The position numbers were made by a program, and so were the translations under genes. This document shows positions 37,872 to 46,569 of a stretch of DNA of 64,000 nucleotides, in pieces; position 1 is the stretch's first letter, and every line of letters starts with the position of its first letter. A model generated the notes under the pieces. The model was not told where the DNA came from. It made no database searches and saw only the letters and a program-made list of their open reading frames with translations. Source of the DNA: Xanthomonas sacchari (lineage in GTDB: Bacteria > Pseudomonadota > Gammaproteobacteria > Xanthomonadales > Xanthomonadaceae); contig NZ_CP132343.1 in the NCBI RefSeq assembly GCF_040529065.1, positions 4,402,001-4,466,000 on the forward strand, written 5' to 3'.

Positions 37872-38087
37872 GCTCCCCTCTCCCTCCGGGAGAGGGGCCG
37901 GGGGTGAGGGTGCGACGGCTAGGGAACATTTTCCCCAGACACTTCCCTAGCGAACCGTACCCTCATCCGCCCCTTCGGGGCACCTTCTCCCGAAGGGAGA
38001 AGGGGGGCTGTCACGCCGATGGACTCCGCCGCCGGCCACGCCACTCCCCTCTCCCTCCGGGAGAGGGGCCGGGGGTGAGGGTACGAC
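37872..38087. repeat. Three copies of the DUF559-associated repeat family
   Basis: Copies at 37872-37917, 37958-38010 (inverse orientation, TACCCTCATCCGCCCC form) and 38042-38087. Each has a hairpin such as CCTCTCCC-TCC-GGGAGAGG and the end GGGTGAGGGT(A/G)CGAC. The 431-bp gap 37779-38209 otherwise has no gene. Confidence 0.8.
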
Positions 38088-38209
38088 CGCCATGGAATCC
38101 TCTTCACAGACCCACCGCCCGCCCGCTCAAGCGGGCGCCGCCGGCGCCGATATCCAGATCCTGAGCGCCACCATGGGCGGCGCATTGACCTGGGGAGGAG
38201 CCGGCTGGC

Positions 38210-39814
38210 ATGTCGGACCAACGCGACGAGCCGCCGATCAGCGGACTGCGCAAGCTGCTGTCGCCGCGTCGGCGCGATCCGGCCGCGACCGCGACGCTGC
38301 CGGCGCGCGCGCAGGGGCACGGCCACGGGCACAAGCACGGCCACGCGGCGCCGCCTGCAGAGGCGGCGACCGACCCGGCTGCCGCCACGGCCGCGCTGAT
38401 CCGCCTGTTCCAGCAGGCGCACGAGCCGCTGGGCCTACTCGGCGCCTTCGCCGACGGCATGGCCGCGCTGCACGGCGAGCTGGGCGACATGGGCCGGCGC
38501 CTGCAATCGGCGGCGAGCAGCGGCGACTGGCCCAGCTATGGCCGCGCACTGCGCCAGCTGATCGACAAGTACATCCGCACCATCGACGTCGACGACCCGC
38601 TAGCCGGGCCCAGCGACACCGAGCGCCTGCGCGACCTGCTGCGGCAGACCGTGGCCGGCGCGCTGGCGGCGCTGCTGCACACCCTGCCCGAACTGGCCGG
38701 CGAGGCCGAGGCCAGCGGCGAGGCGCTGCGTCAGTGGCGGCCCGGGCAACCGCTGGAGCCGGTGGCGCAGCAGGTGCGCGAGCTGTGCCACCAGATCGCG
38801 TTGCGCGCCAACGACAGCCAGGAGCAGCAGGCGCTGTTGCTGAGCCTGTTCGACCTGCTGCTGGAGAACGTGGGCGAACTGCTCGAGGACACCAGCTGGC
38901 TGCAGGGCCAGATCGCGGTGGTGCGCGACCTGATCGCCGGGCCGCTGGACCGCTACTCGATCGAGGAGGCGCGTGGCAGCCTGCGCGAGGTGATCTACAA
39001 GCAGGGCCTGCTCAAGCAGGGCATCGCCGAATCCAAGGAGGCAATGAAGGACCTGATGCTGACCTTCGTCGCGGACCTGGACGGCATGGCCGCCAGCACC
39101 GGCGAATTCCACGACCGCATCGCCGACTACTCGCAGACCATCCGCGACGCGCGCAGCATCGCCGACCTCAACCGTCTGCTGCAGGAAGTGCTGCAGGACA
39201 CCAGCCACGTGCAGGAGCAGGCGCTGCGCGCGCGCGACCACCTGATCGCCGCACGCCAGGAGGTGGAGGCGGCGGAGCAGCGCATTCTGCGCCTGGAGCA
39301 GGAACTGCAGGACGTCAGCGGCCTGGTGCGGGTCGACCAGCTCACCGGCGCACTCAACCGCCGCGGCCTGGAGGACCTGTTCGCGCGCGAACTGGTGCGC
39401 ACCGAACGCAGCGCGCAGCCGTTGTGCGTGGCGATGCTGGACCTGGACGATTTCCGCAAGCTCAACGAGACCTTCGGCCACCCCGGCGGCGACAGCGCCC
39501 TGCGCCACGTGGTGGAAGTGGCGCGCACCACCTTGCGCGCCAGCGATGCCGTCGCCCGCTTCGGCGGCGAGGAGTTCGTGCTGCTGATGCCGGACTGCAC
39601 GATCTTCGAGGCCAGTGCGGCGGTGACCCGCGTGCAGCGCGCGCTGGCCCAGCGCGCGGTGGTGCACGAAGACCAGCGGGTGTTCGTCAGCTTCAGCGCC
39701 GGCGTGGCGCTGCGCCAGCCCGGCGAAGCGCAGGACGCGCTGATCCGCCGCGCCGACCGCGCGCTCTACGAGGCCAAGAAGGCCGGCAAGAATCGGGTGG
39801 TGTCGGCCGACTAG
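38210..39814 (+). CDS. GGDEF diguanylate cyclase with a histidine-rich N terminus
   Basis: A 534-residue predicted cytosolic c-di-GMP synthase; ATG 38210 follows GGAGGAG. It has a His-rich patch GHGHGHKHGH at 36-45, a long helical regulatory region (about 60-340), a coiled coil (RARDHLIAARQEVEAAEQ) and the GGDEF domain (about 365-530). The active site is GGEEF at 452-456 with an RxxD inhibitory site at 443-446 (RASD), so it should be active and product-inhibited. No membrane segment or known sensor domain is present; the His patch suggests metal binding. Confidence 0.93.
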   Translation: MSDQRDEPPISGLRKLLSPRRRDPAATATLPARAQGHGHGHKHGHAAPPAEAATDPAAATAALIRLFQQAHEPLGLLGAFADGMAALHGELGDMGRRLQSAASSGDWPSYGRALRQLIDKYIRTIDVDDPLAGPSDTERLRDLLRQTVAGALAALLHTLPELAGEAEASGEALRQWRPGQPLEPVAQQVRELCHQIALRANDSQEQQALLLSLFDLLLENVGELLEDTSWLQGQIAVVRDLIAGPLDRYSIEEARGSLREVIYKQGLLKQGIAESKEAMKDLMLTFVADLDGMAASTGEFHDRIADYSQTIRDARSIADLNRLLQEVLQDTSHVQEQALRARDHLIAARQEVEAAEQRILRLEQELQDVSGLVRVDQLTGALNRRGLEDLFARELVRTERSAQPLCVAMLDLDDFRKLNETFGHPGGDSALRHVVEVARTTLRASDAVARFGGEEFVLLMPDCTIFEASAAVTRVQRALAQRAVVHEDQRVFVSFSAGVALRQPGEAQDALIRRADRALYEAKKAGKNRVVSAD

Positions 39815-39834
39815 CTGGCGCCGGCGTGCCGGCG

Positions 39835-39912
39835 CGGGATTGGGGAGTCGGGATTGGGGATTCGCAAAAGCAGAGCGTGCGCGGTGCTGTTGCGATTCCC
39901 GAATCTCCAATC
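39835..39912. repeat. Inverted GGGATTGGGGA-type repeat between convergent genes
   Basis: GGGATTGGGGAGTCGGGATT-like arm at 39837-39861 and inverse arm CGATTCCCGAATCTCC at 39892-39907, between the convergent GGDEF and DUF808 genes. Same family as 7721-7863 and 46430-46568. Confidence 0.7.
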
Positions 39913-39913
39913 C

Positions 39914-40810
39914 CTATTGCCGCATCTTCTTGACGCCCAACACCACCGCCAGCACCACCGCGCCGGCGATCACGCCCACCACCGCATTGCCCAGCGCCAG
40001 CACCAGGCTGCCCAGGCCGCCGCTCGGGGCGATGCCCTGCAAGGCGTGGTGCAGCGGGCCGATGCTGTGCACCAGGATGCCGCCGCCGACCAGGAACATC
40101 GCCGCGGTGCCGGCGACCGACAGCGTGCGCATCAGCCACGGCGCCAGCCACAGGATGCCGCGGCCGATCGCCGCGGCGGCGGCGCCCTTGCGGCTCAGGT
40201 ACAGGCCCAGGTCGTCGAGCTTGACGATGCCGGCGACCAGCCCGTAGACGCCGGCGGTCATCGCCAGCGCGATCGCCACCAGCACCGTCAGCTGCTGCAC
40301 GAATGGCACGCCGGCGACCACGCCCAGCGACAGCACGATGATCTCCGCCGAGAGAATGAAGTCGGTGCGGATCGCGCCCTTGACCTTGTCCTTCTCCAGC
40401 GCCACCACGTCCACCTGCTGGTCGGCCAGCGCCTGCACCTGCTGCGCGTGACGTGCCGCGTCCTCTTCCTTCGAATGCAGGAAACGGTGCGCCAGCTTCT
40501 CCACGCCCTCGAAGCACAGGAAGGCGCCGCCGATCATCATCAGCGGGGTGATCGCCCACGGCAGCCAGGCGCTGATCGCCAGCGCCGCCGGCACCAGAAT
40601 CGCCTTGTTCAGCAGCGAGCCCTTGGTCACCGCCCACACCACCGGCAGTTCGCGGTCTGCGTTGACCCCGGTCACCTGCTGCGCGTTCAGCGCCAGGTCG
40701 TCGCCGAGCACGCCGGCGGTCTTCTTGGCCGCGACCTTGGTCAGCAGCGACACGTCGTCGAGCAGGGTGGCGATGTCGTCGAGCAGGGTGAACAGGCTGG
40801 CGCCGGCCAT
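39914..40810 (-). CDS. DUF808 (YedI-like) inner-membrane protein
   Basis: A 298-residue membrane protein with about six to seven hydrophobic segments. The N terminus [20 protein letters not shown], then [20 protein letters not shown] and [12 protein letters not shown], are the DUF808 signature. Function unknown; no neighbour gives a hint. Complete length for the family. Confidence 0.88.
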   Translation of the reverse strand: MAGASLFTLLDDIATLLDDVSLLTKVAAKKTAGVLGDDLALNAQQVTGVNADRELPVVWAVTKGSLLNKAILVPAALAISAWLPWAITPLMMIGGAFLCFEGVEKLAHRFLHSKEEDAARHAQQVQALADQQVDVVALEKDKVKGAIRTDFILSAEIIVLSLGVVAGVPFVQQLTVLVAIALAMTAGVYGLVAGIVKLDDLGLYLSRKGAAAAAIGRGILWLAPWLMRTLSVAGTAAMFLVGGGILVHSIGPLHHALQGIAPSGGLGSLVLALGNAVVGVIAGAVVLAVVLGVKKMRQ

Positions 40811-40950
40811 GCGGGGATTCCATTCGGGATGAGCGGCGATTCTCGCCGATTCCGCCGGCCACGTGCGTGAGCGGTGCCGCCTCAGCCGCGCATAACGCCG
40901 GCTCGGCTACCGTGCGCGGCAGGCCCGCATTGCCCGCGAAGGAGACCCGA

Positions 40951-42576
40951 ATGGACCAGTTCCTCACCGCCCCCCGCGCCATCGTCGACGACGTGCTCGC
41001 GGCCGCGGCCATGCTGCAACCGCTGCGGCTGTCCGAGACCGACAGCGGCACCCGCATCGTGCTGCAGGCCGCGCGCGATCCGCGCCAGGTCGCGGTGCTG
41101 TCCGGCGGCGGCGCCGGGCACGAGCCGGCGCATGCCGGCTTCGTCGGCCCGGGCATGCTCAGCGGCGCCATCGCCGGCGACCTGTTCGCCTCGCCCGGGG
41201 TGGAGGCGGTGCTGGCAGCGATCCGCGCCTGCGCCGATGCGCCCGGCGTACTGCTGGTGATCAAGAACTACACCGGCGACCGGCTCAACTTCGGCCTGGC
41301 CGCCGAGCGCGCCCGCGCCGAGGGCATCGCCGTGGCCAGCGTACTGGTCGCCGACGACATCGCCCTGCCCGACGCCGCGCAGCCGCGCGGCATCGCCGGC
41401 ACGGTGCTGGTGCACAAGTACGTGGGCCACCTGGCACGCGAGGGCGTGCCGCTGGCCGAACTGGCGCAGCGCGGCCAGGCCTTTGCCGACCGCCTGCTGT
41501 CGCTGGGCATGGCCTTGTCCAGTTGCAGCGTGCCGGGCCAGCAGATCGGCCGCCGCGCGCCGGAACTGGGCCTGGGCATCCACAACGAGCCGGGCGCGCG
41601 GCCGGTGCAGCCCGGCACGGTGGAAGAGGCGTTGGCGCTGGTCCTGGACCCGCTGCTGGCGCAGGCCGATGCGCGCCTGGGCGCCGACGCGCCGCTGGTG
41701 CTGATGCTCAACGATCTCGGCGGCTGCTCGACGCAGGAACTGGGCGTGCTGACGCGGCTGGCGTTGCAGCGCATCGGCGTCGAGCGGGTCGCGCTGATGC
41801 CGGTGCCGGCAGCGCTGATGACCTCGATGGACATGCACGGCTTCTCGATCACCCTCGCCCCGGCCGACGCCGACGTGCTCGCCGCGCTGCAGGCGCCGGT
41901 GCAGACCCTGGGCTGGCCCGGCGTGCGCGTGCCGCATGCGGTGCAACCCTTCGCCCCGGCACTGAAGCGCGACGACGACCATCGCCAGGGCCCACGCGAT
42001 GCGCAATGCGCGGCCGCACTGGCGCGGGTGGCGCAGGCACTGATCGCCGCGCAGGCGGAACTGGACGCCCTGGACGCGCGCAGCGGCGATGGCGATGCCG
42101 GCAGCACCTTCGCCGCCGGCGCACGCGCCCTGCAGCAGGCCCTGGACACCGATGCGCTGGCCACCGGCGACGCCGCCGCACTGGCGCGCGGTCTGGCGGC
42201 GACGATCGAACACAGCATGGGCGGCTCCAGCGGCGTGCTGCTGTCGATCCTGTTCACCACCGCCGCCGGCGCGCTGGCGGACGGACAGGATTGGGTGCAA
42301 GCGCTGCAGGCCGGCGTGGCGCGGATGCAGCACTACGGCGGCGCGCAACGCGGCGACCGCACCCTGCTCGATGCGCTGCTGCCGGCGCTGGACGCCCTGG
42401 CGCAGGGCGCGGGCGTGGACGCCGCCGCGCACGCCGCGCGCGCGGGTGCCGATGCCACCGCGCAGCTCATCCGCGCCGGCGCCGGCCGCGCCGCCGCGGT
42501 GCCGGCGGATGCCTTGCGTGGCGTGATCGACCCGGGCGCCGAAGCGGTGGCGCGGGCATTCGCGGCGTGGCGGTGA
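40951..42576 (+). CDS. Dihydroxyacetone kinase, single-chain DhaK-DhaL fusion
   Basis: An ATP-dependent kinase making dihydroxyacetone phosphate, 541 residues, from ATG 40951 behind AAGGAG. The DhaK part has GGGAGHEPAHAGFVG and the covalent substrate-binding His211 in GLGIHNEPG. The DhaL ATP-binding part (from about 355) has LDARSGDGDAGSTFA with the Asp residues that hold Mg-ATP and SMGGSSGVLLSI. The fusion order is that of ATP-using enzymes rather than PTS-dependent DhaKLM. No glycerol dehydrogenase is adjacent. Confidence 0.93.
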   Translation: MDQFLTAPRAIVDDVLAAAAMLQPLRLSETDSGTRIVLQAARDPRQVAVLSGGGAGHEPAHAGFVGPGMLSGAIAGDLFASPGVEAVLAAIRACADAPGVLLVIKNYTGDRLNFGLAAERARAEGIAVASVLVADDIALPDAAQPRGIAGTVLVHKYVGHLAREGVPLAELAQRGQAFADRLLSLGMALSSCSVPGQQIGRRAPELGLGIHNEPGARPVQPGTVEEALALVLDPLLAQADARLGADAPLVLMLNDLGGCSTQELGVLTRLALQRIGVERVALMPVPAALMTSMDMHGFSITLAPADADVLAALQAPVQTLGWPGVRVPHAVQPFAPALKRDDDHRQGPRDAQCAAALARVAQALIAAQAELDALDARSGDGDAGSTFAAGARALQQALDTDALATGDAAALARGLAATIEHSMGGSSGVLLSILFTTAAGALADGQDWVQALQAGVARMQHYGGAQRGDRTLLDALLPALDALAQGAGVDAAAHAARAGADATAQLIRAGAGRAAAVPADALRGVIDPGAEAVARAFAAWR

Positions 42577-42956
42577 AGCAGCCGGTCGGGTCGGCCGATG
42601 CGGTGCGAGGCAGGTATGGGTCAATCGGGACGGCAGGCGTGTTCTGGAACGCCTGTCGCGGCTGAAGCCGCTCCTACGACAAGCCAGCACGCGGCATGCA
42701 TGGCGTCGCCGCCGCACACGTAGGCAACTCCGCATGCAATGCCACCAGAGATCGGCAGCCGTGCCCTCCCACGTTGTAGGAGCGGCTTCAGCCGCGACAG
42801 GATTCACCGATAACGCCCATCGCGGCTGAAGCCGCTCCTACAGAGGGCGCCATCGGGGTTGCAATGGGCTGCCCGAGCGCACTGTGGGAGGGACTTCAGT
42901 CCCGACGCGCGCAAGTCGGAATCGCCATCTCCTTTGCAGCAGCGCCCGGTCGCCCG
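42577..42956. repeat. 380-bp gap with four REP arms of two stem types
   Basis: A single inverse arm at 42655-42677, a full REP pair at 42776-42841, and a single arm of the GGGACT-TC-AGTCCC type at 42884-42909. No gene is visible. Confidence 0.85.
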
Positions 42957-44114
42957 CTACTCCGCCGACGCGGCCTCCAGCACCTGCGCCACCGCCTGCA
43001 GCGAGCCATGCACCGAGCCGGGCTGCAGCGCCAGCGGCTGGGTCTTGCCGCGCGCCACCACCTCCATGCGCTGCGGCACGCCCTGCGCATTGCCGACGAT
43101 GCGGTAGGTGGTGTCGCCACGCGCGAAGCTGAGCAGATGGCGGTCGGCGTCGTAGTCCATCGCCTCGCCCTGCGCAGTCGGATACAGCAGATCCACCCGC
43201 TGCTGCGCGCCAAGCGCCGCGTAGTACGGCGTGCCGCTGGCGCCGTCGCCGACATTGGCGAACACCACGATGCGCTTGCCGGCCGGCGCCAGACGGAACT
43301 CGAGCAGGATCTTGCGCTGGCCTACCGCGGTCTCGCCTTCCTCGTCCCACAGGTAGTGCATGTCGGGCACGCGCTTGCCGCCACGATCGCGATACACCGT
43401 CTCCTGCGCCAGTCCCGGCCCGTCGCCACGCGCGTCCTCGACCACTTCGCGCTCCAGCAGCGGCTCACCATCGCGGATCGAGTACGTCGCGAACTGGTGC
43501 CAGCAGCAGCCGTCCTTGGTCATGGTGTGGAGCTCGCGCGCCTGCGCATCCACCTCGAACAGGCCGCAGTTGCTCTGCGCCAGCTCGGTGAAGTCCGCAT
43601 CGGCCTCGAAGCCGTCGGCGGTACCCAGGTACACCTGATAGGACGGGCCGTGATAGCAGCTGTTCTGGCCGTCCATCACCGCCAGGTCCTTGATCCCGTC
43701 GAAATTGAAATCGTCGTAGATCAGCACGCTCTGCTCGCCGTACGGCAGTTCGTGCACATTGGCCTTGACCTTGCCGCTCTTCGCATCGGTGTCCAGCACC
43801 AGTTCGGGCGAGGCCACCTCGAGCAGCGGCGTGGCGTTGCCGCGGGCGAATACGCGCACGATGCCGGGACGGAACACCTCGCCGCTGTCCTCGATCTCCA
43901 AGGTGGCGCGGTAGCGGTCGGAGAAGTCCTGCAGGTCGTAACGACGGTGCGTGCTGGCGGCGAAGGCCTTGGCGTCGAAGTCGTCGCCGGCATACCGCTG
44001 GGTCTGCGTCGCGGCGGTCACGGTCGACGACAGCAGCACGAGCAGGAGGGCCAGGCATGCACGCGCCGACAGCACACGGGCATGGCCAACGGCATGCGAG
44101 ACGATGGAGGACAT
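42957..44114 (-). CDS. Exported XAC2610-like protein with an FG-GAP/Ca-binding-type motif
   Basis: A 385-residue exported protein (signal peptide ending near VTA-A, residue 34). The key segment is VLIYDDFNFDGIKDLAVMDG, a DxNxDGxxD-type calcium loop as in XAC2610-related proteins, followed by cysteines in QNSCYHGP, SNCGLFEV and GCCWHQFATYSI. XAC2610 itself is the immunity partner of a type IV-delivered lysozyme-like toxin; here no toxin gene is adjacent and the protein is longer, so an inhibitor role is only a possibility. Confidence 0.75.
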   Translation of the reverse strand: MSSIVSHAVGHARVLSARACLALLLVLLSSTVTAATQTQRYAGDDFDAKAFAASTHRRYDLQDFSDRYRATLEIEDSGEVFRPGIVRVFARGNATPLLEVASPELVLDTDAKSGKVKANVHELPYGEQSVLIYDDFNFDGIKDLAVMDGQNSCYHGPSYQVYLGTADGFEADADFTELAQSNCGLFEVDAQARELHTMTKDGCCWHQFATYSIRDGEPLLEREVVEDARGDGPGLAQETVYRDRGGKRVPDMHYLWDEEGETAVGQRKILLEFRLAPAGKRIVVFANVGDGASGTPYYAALGAQQRVDLLYPTAQGEAMDYDADRHLLSFARGDTTYRIVGNAQGVPQRMEVVARGKTQPLALQPGSVHGSLQAVAQVLEAASAE

Positions 44115-44198
44115 GGTGGCGTTCCTGGCGGCGGGCAGCGGAGGCCAAGGGTAAGGCCGGCCGTGGCGGCCGGCCAGGGGCCAGCGGACGGCGGCGCG

Positions 44199-44339
44199 TC
44201 AGAACAGCGCGCGTGCCAGCGCCCGCAGCGCCGTGCGCGCTTCGGTGGCGATGCCGCCGCCATCCTCGCCCAGCCAGGCCACCACGAGCAGCACCACGAC
44301 CATCACGGCCGCCAACAGCGCGAGCCGACGTCCGCTCAT
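44199..44339 (-). CDS. Small predicted membrane protein (46 residues)
   Basis: MSGRRLALLAAVMVVVLLVV is a good single membrane segment with a positive N terminus, followed by a short acidic and then basic tail. The start is at 44337-44339 and the ribosome site is weak (GGGCG). It lies 84 bases upstream of the XAC2610-like gene on the same strand. No homology is recognised; it could be spurious in such GC-rich DNA. Confidence 0.4.
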   Translation of the reverse strand: MSGRRLALLAAVMVVVLLVVAWLGEDGGGIATEARTALRALARALF

Positions 44340-44732
44340 CGGCCGAGCGCCCGGCCGACCAGGTGCGATTGCGCAACGCACGGCGCAGCGCGTCGCGGCG
44401 CGGGTGCCACCCGCGCTCGGTCGCCGCACCGGGAGCGGCCGCTGCGTCCCACCCTCTTTACCACCATCGCCACTCGTCCTGCCGCACTGCACGCTGCTCT
44501 CTGACCCGCGTTGCGCGGCAGCATACGCGGCGGGTACGTCGCCCGACCATCGGCATCGCCCGGCTGTTCGACCGCTGTCCCGGCGAGCCTGTTGCCGTCA
44601 GCGCGCCGCCACGGCAACGCGGCCTGGCGCCCGCGATCCCCGACACCCGGCCCGACACCGCGCGGGATTCACTGCGCGACGACCCGGCCGTGGCCACACT
44701 CGTCGCAGCCTTTCGCCTGCCCGGAGCCCACC
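44340..44732. other. 393-bp gap, nothing recognised
   Basis: Open frames here are continuous with, or antisense to, the UbiB frame and carry no motif or ribosome site. It probably holds the UbiB-family promoter; no elements can be assigned. Confidence 0.3.
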
Positions 44733-46424
44733 TTGAGCGCGACGCCCGACGCTGCGGCCACACCGCACGTGATCGGCGGCCTCAGCCGCCGTACCCAGAT
44801 CCTGCGCCTGCTGCTGCGCTACCGCAGCTCCGGGGTGTTTTCCGGCATGGACATGGAGACCGCCCAGGGCGAGCACGAGCTGCCGCCGGAAGGCACGCCG
44901 GAACAGTTCGTCACCGATCTGGAGGCGCTCGGCCCGACCTTCGTCAAGCTCGGGCAGATGCTGTCCACGCGCCCGGACGTGGTGCCGCCGGAGTTCGCCA
45001 CCGCCCTGGAGCGGATGCAGGAGAACACCACGCCGATTCCGAGCGAACGCATCCGCGAGATCGTCGAGGCCGAGCTCGGCGTCGGCATCAACAAGGCGTT
45101 CTCCGCCTTCGACGACACCCCGCTGGGCAGCGCCTCGCTGGCGCAGGTGCACCGCGCCGCGCTGCGCGACGGCACCCCGGTGGCGATCAAGGTGCAGAAG
45201 CCCGAGGTCGCCGCACAGGTGCGCGCGGACCTGGAGGTGCTGCGCAGCTTCGCCAGCGCCGCCGACAAGCTGACCGGGCTGGGCCGGCGTATCCGCTTCG
45301 CCGACTGGCTGGCCGAGTTCGGCAAGGCGCTGCTGGCCGAACTGAACTACGAGGCCGAGGCCGAGAACCTGGCGCGCTTCGGCGAGCACCTGCGGCCGTT
45401 CCCGCAACTGTGGGTGCCGCAGCCGGTGTGGGATCTGTGCAGCCGCCGCGTGCTGACCATGCAGTTGGCCGAAGGCGTGCGCGTGGACAAGATCTCCGGG
45501 CTGCGCCGCACCGAGCAGCCGATGGACGACCTGGCCGCGGCGCTGGTGCGCGGCTACCTGGACCAGATGTTCGTGCACGGCGAGATCCACGCCGACCCGC
45601 ATCCGGGCAACCTGCGCGTGCTCGCCGACGGGCGCCTGGCGATCTTCGACCTGGGCATGGTCGCGCACGTGCCGCCGAAGCTGCGCGAGCGCCTGCTCAA
45701 GCTGCTGTTCGCCGCGGTCGACGGCCGCGGCGAGGAAGTGGCCGAGGAAACCATTGCGCTGAGCACGCGCCTGGAGGACTTCGACGAGGAGCGCTATCAG
45801 CGCGAGACCGGGCAGATGATCGCCCGCTACGCCGCGCACGACGCCATGTCCGAAGGCCGGGTGGTACTGGACCTGGTACGCATCGCCACCGCCTACGGGC
45901 TGCGCACGCCGCCGGAGCTGAGCCTGCTCGGCAAGACCCTGCTCAACCTGGAAGCGGTGTGCCGGGCGCTGTCGCCGCACCTGGACACCCGCGTGGTGGT
46001 CGAGGACCAACTGCAGCACGTGATGCGCGCGCGGCTGAAGAAGTCGCTGTCGGCGGCCAACCTGGCCAGCGAGGCGATGGAACTGCAGGCGCTGCTGCGC
46101 GAGGGCCCGCGCCGCATCTCCGACATCCTCACCCTGGCCGCGGAGAACCGCCTGCAGGTGCGCGTGGCCGGGCTGGAGGAATCGCGGCTGATGGAGAGCC
46201 TGCAGAAGATCGCCAACCGCGTCGCCGCCGGCATCGTCACCGCCGCGCTGATCCTGGCCTCCACGCAGATGATGCGCATCGACACCGGCAGCAAGCTGTT
46301 CGGCTACCCGGCGATCGCGATGGTGCTGTTCCTGCTGGGCGTGGTGCTGGGGCTGGGCATCGTGGTCAGCGCGGTGCTGTTCGACCGGCGCGCACACGCG
46401 CGCGAGGAGCGAGGACGGCGCTGA
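44733..46424 (+). CDS. ubiB: ABC1/AarF/UbiB family atypical kinase
   Basis: A 563-residue membrane-associated atypical kinase/ATPase linked to ubiquinone synthesis or lipid handling. I chose TTG 44733, with GGAG 8 bases upstream, since it places the conserved N terminus (VIGGLSRRTQILRLLLRYRSSG) correctly. The family motifs are GPTFVKLGQMLSTRPDVVP (KxGQ), the Ala-rich loop LGSASLAQVHRA, VAIKVQKPEV, and HADPHPGNLRV then FDLGMVAH. Two C-terminal membrane helices follow. It is not next to ubiE/ubiJ as in enterics, so it may be a paralogue rather than the main UbiB. Confidence 0.85.
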   Translation: MSATPDAAATPHVIGGLSRRTQILRLLLRYRSSGVFSGMDMETAQGEHELPPEGTPEQFVTDLEALGPTFVKLGQMLSTRPDVVPPEFATALERMQENTTPIPSERIREIVEAELGVGINKAFSAFDDTPLGSASLAQVHRAALRDGTPVAIKVQKPEVAAQVRADLEVLRSFASAADKLTGLGRRIRFADWLAEFGKALLAELNYEAEAENLARFGEHLRPFPQLWVPQPVWDLCSRRVLTMQLAEGVRVDKISGLRRTEQPMDDLAAALVRGYLDQMFVHGEIHADPHPGNLRVLADGRLAIFDLGMVAHVPPKLRERLLKLLFAAVDGRGEEVAEETIALSTRLEDFDEERYQRETGQMIARYAAHDAMSEGRVVLDLVRIATAYGLRTPPELSLLGKTLLNLEAVCRALSPHLDTRVVVEDQLQHVMRARLKKSLSAANLASEAMELQALLREGPRRISDILTLAAENRLQVRVAGLEESRLMESLQKIANRVAAGIVTAALILASTQMMRIDTGSKLFGYPAIAMVLFLLGVVLGLGIVVSAVLFDRRAHAREERGRR

Positions 46425-46429
46425 AAAGC

Positions 46430-46568
46430 CGGGAGTGGGGAATCGGGAATGGGGAATCGTAGGAGCGGCTTCAGCCGCGACCTGCAGCACTGGTAGCTGG
46501 CGGCCAAAGTCGCTTCGCGCTCCACCAATCCCGAATCCCCACTCCCGAATCCCCACTCCCGAATCCCG
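46430..46568. repeat. Inverted GGGAATC-type arms enclosing one REP arm
   Basis: GGGAGTGGGGAATCGGGAAT-like arm at 46430-46458 and inverse arm at 46525-46568, with a single REP arm (46459-46481) inside. It lies between the convergent UbiB and channel genes. Confidence 0.75.
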
Positions 46569-46569
46569 G

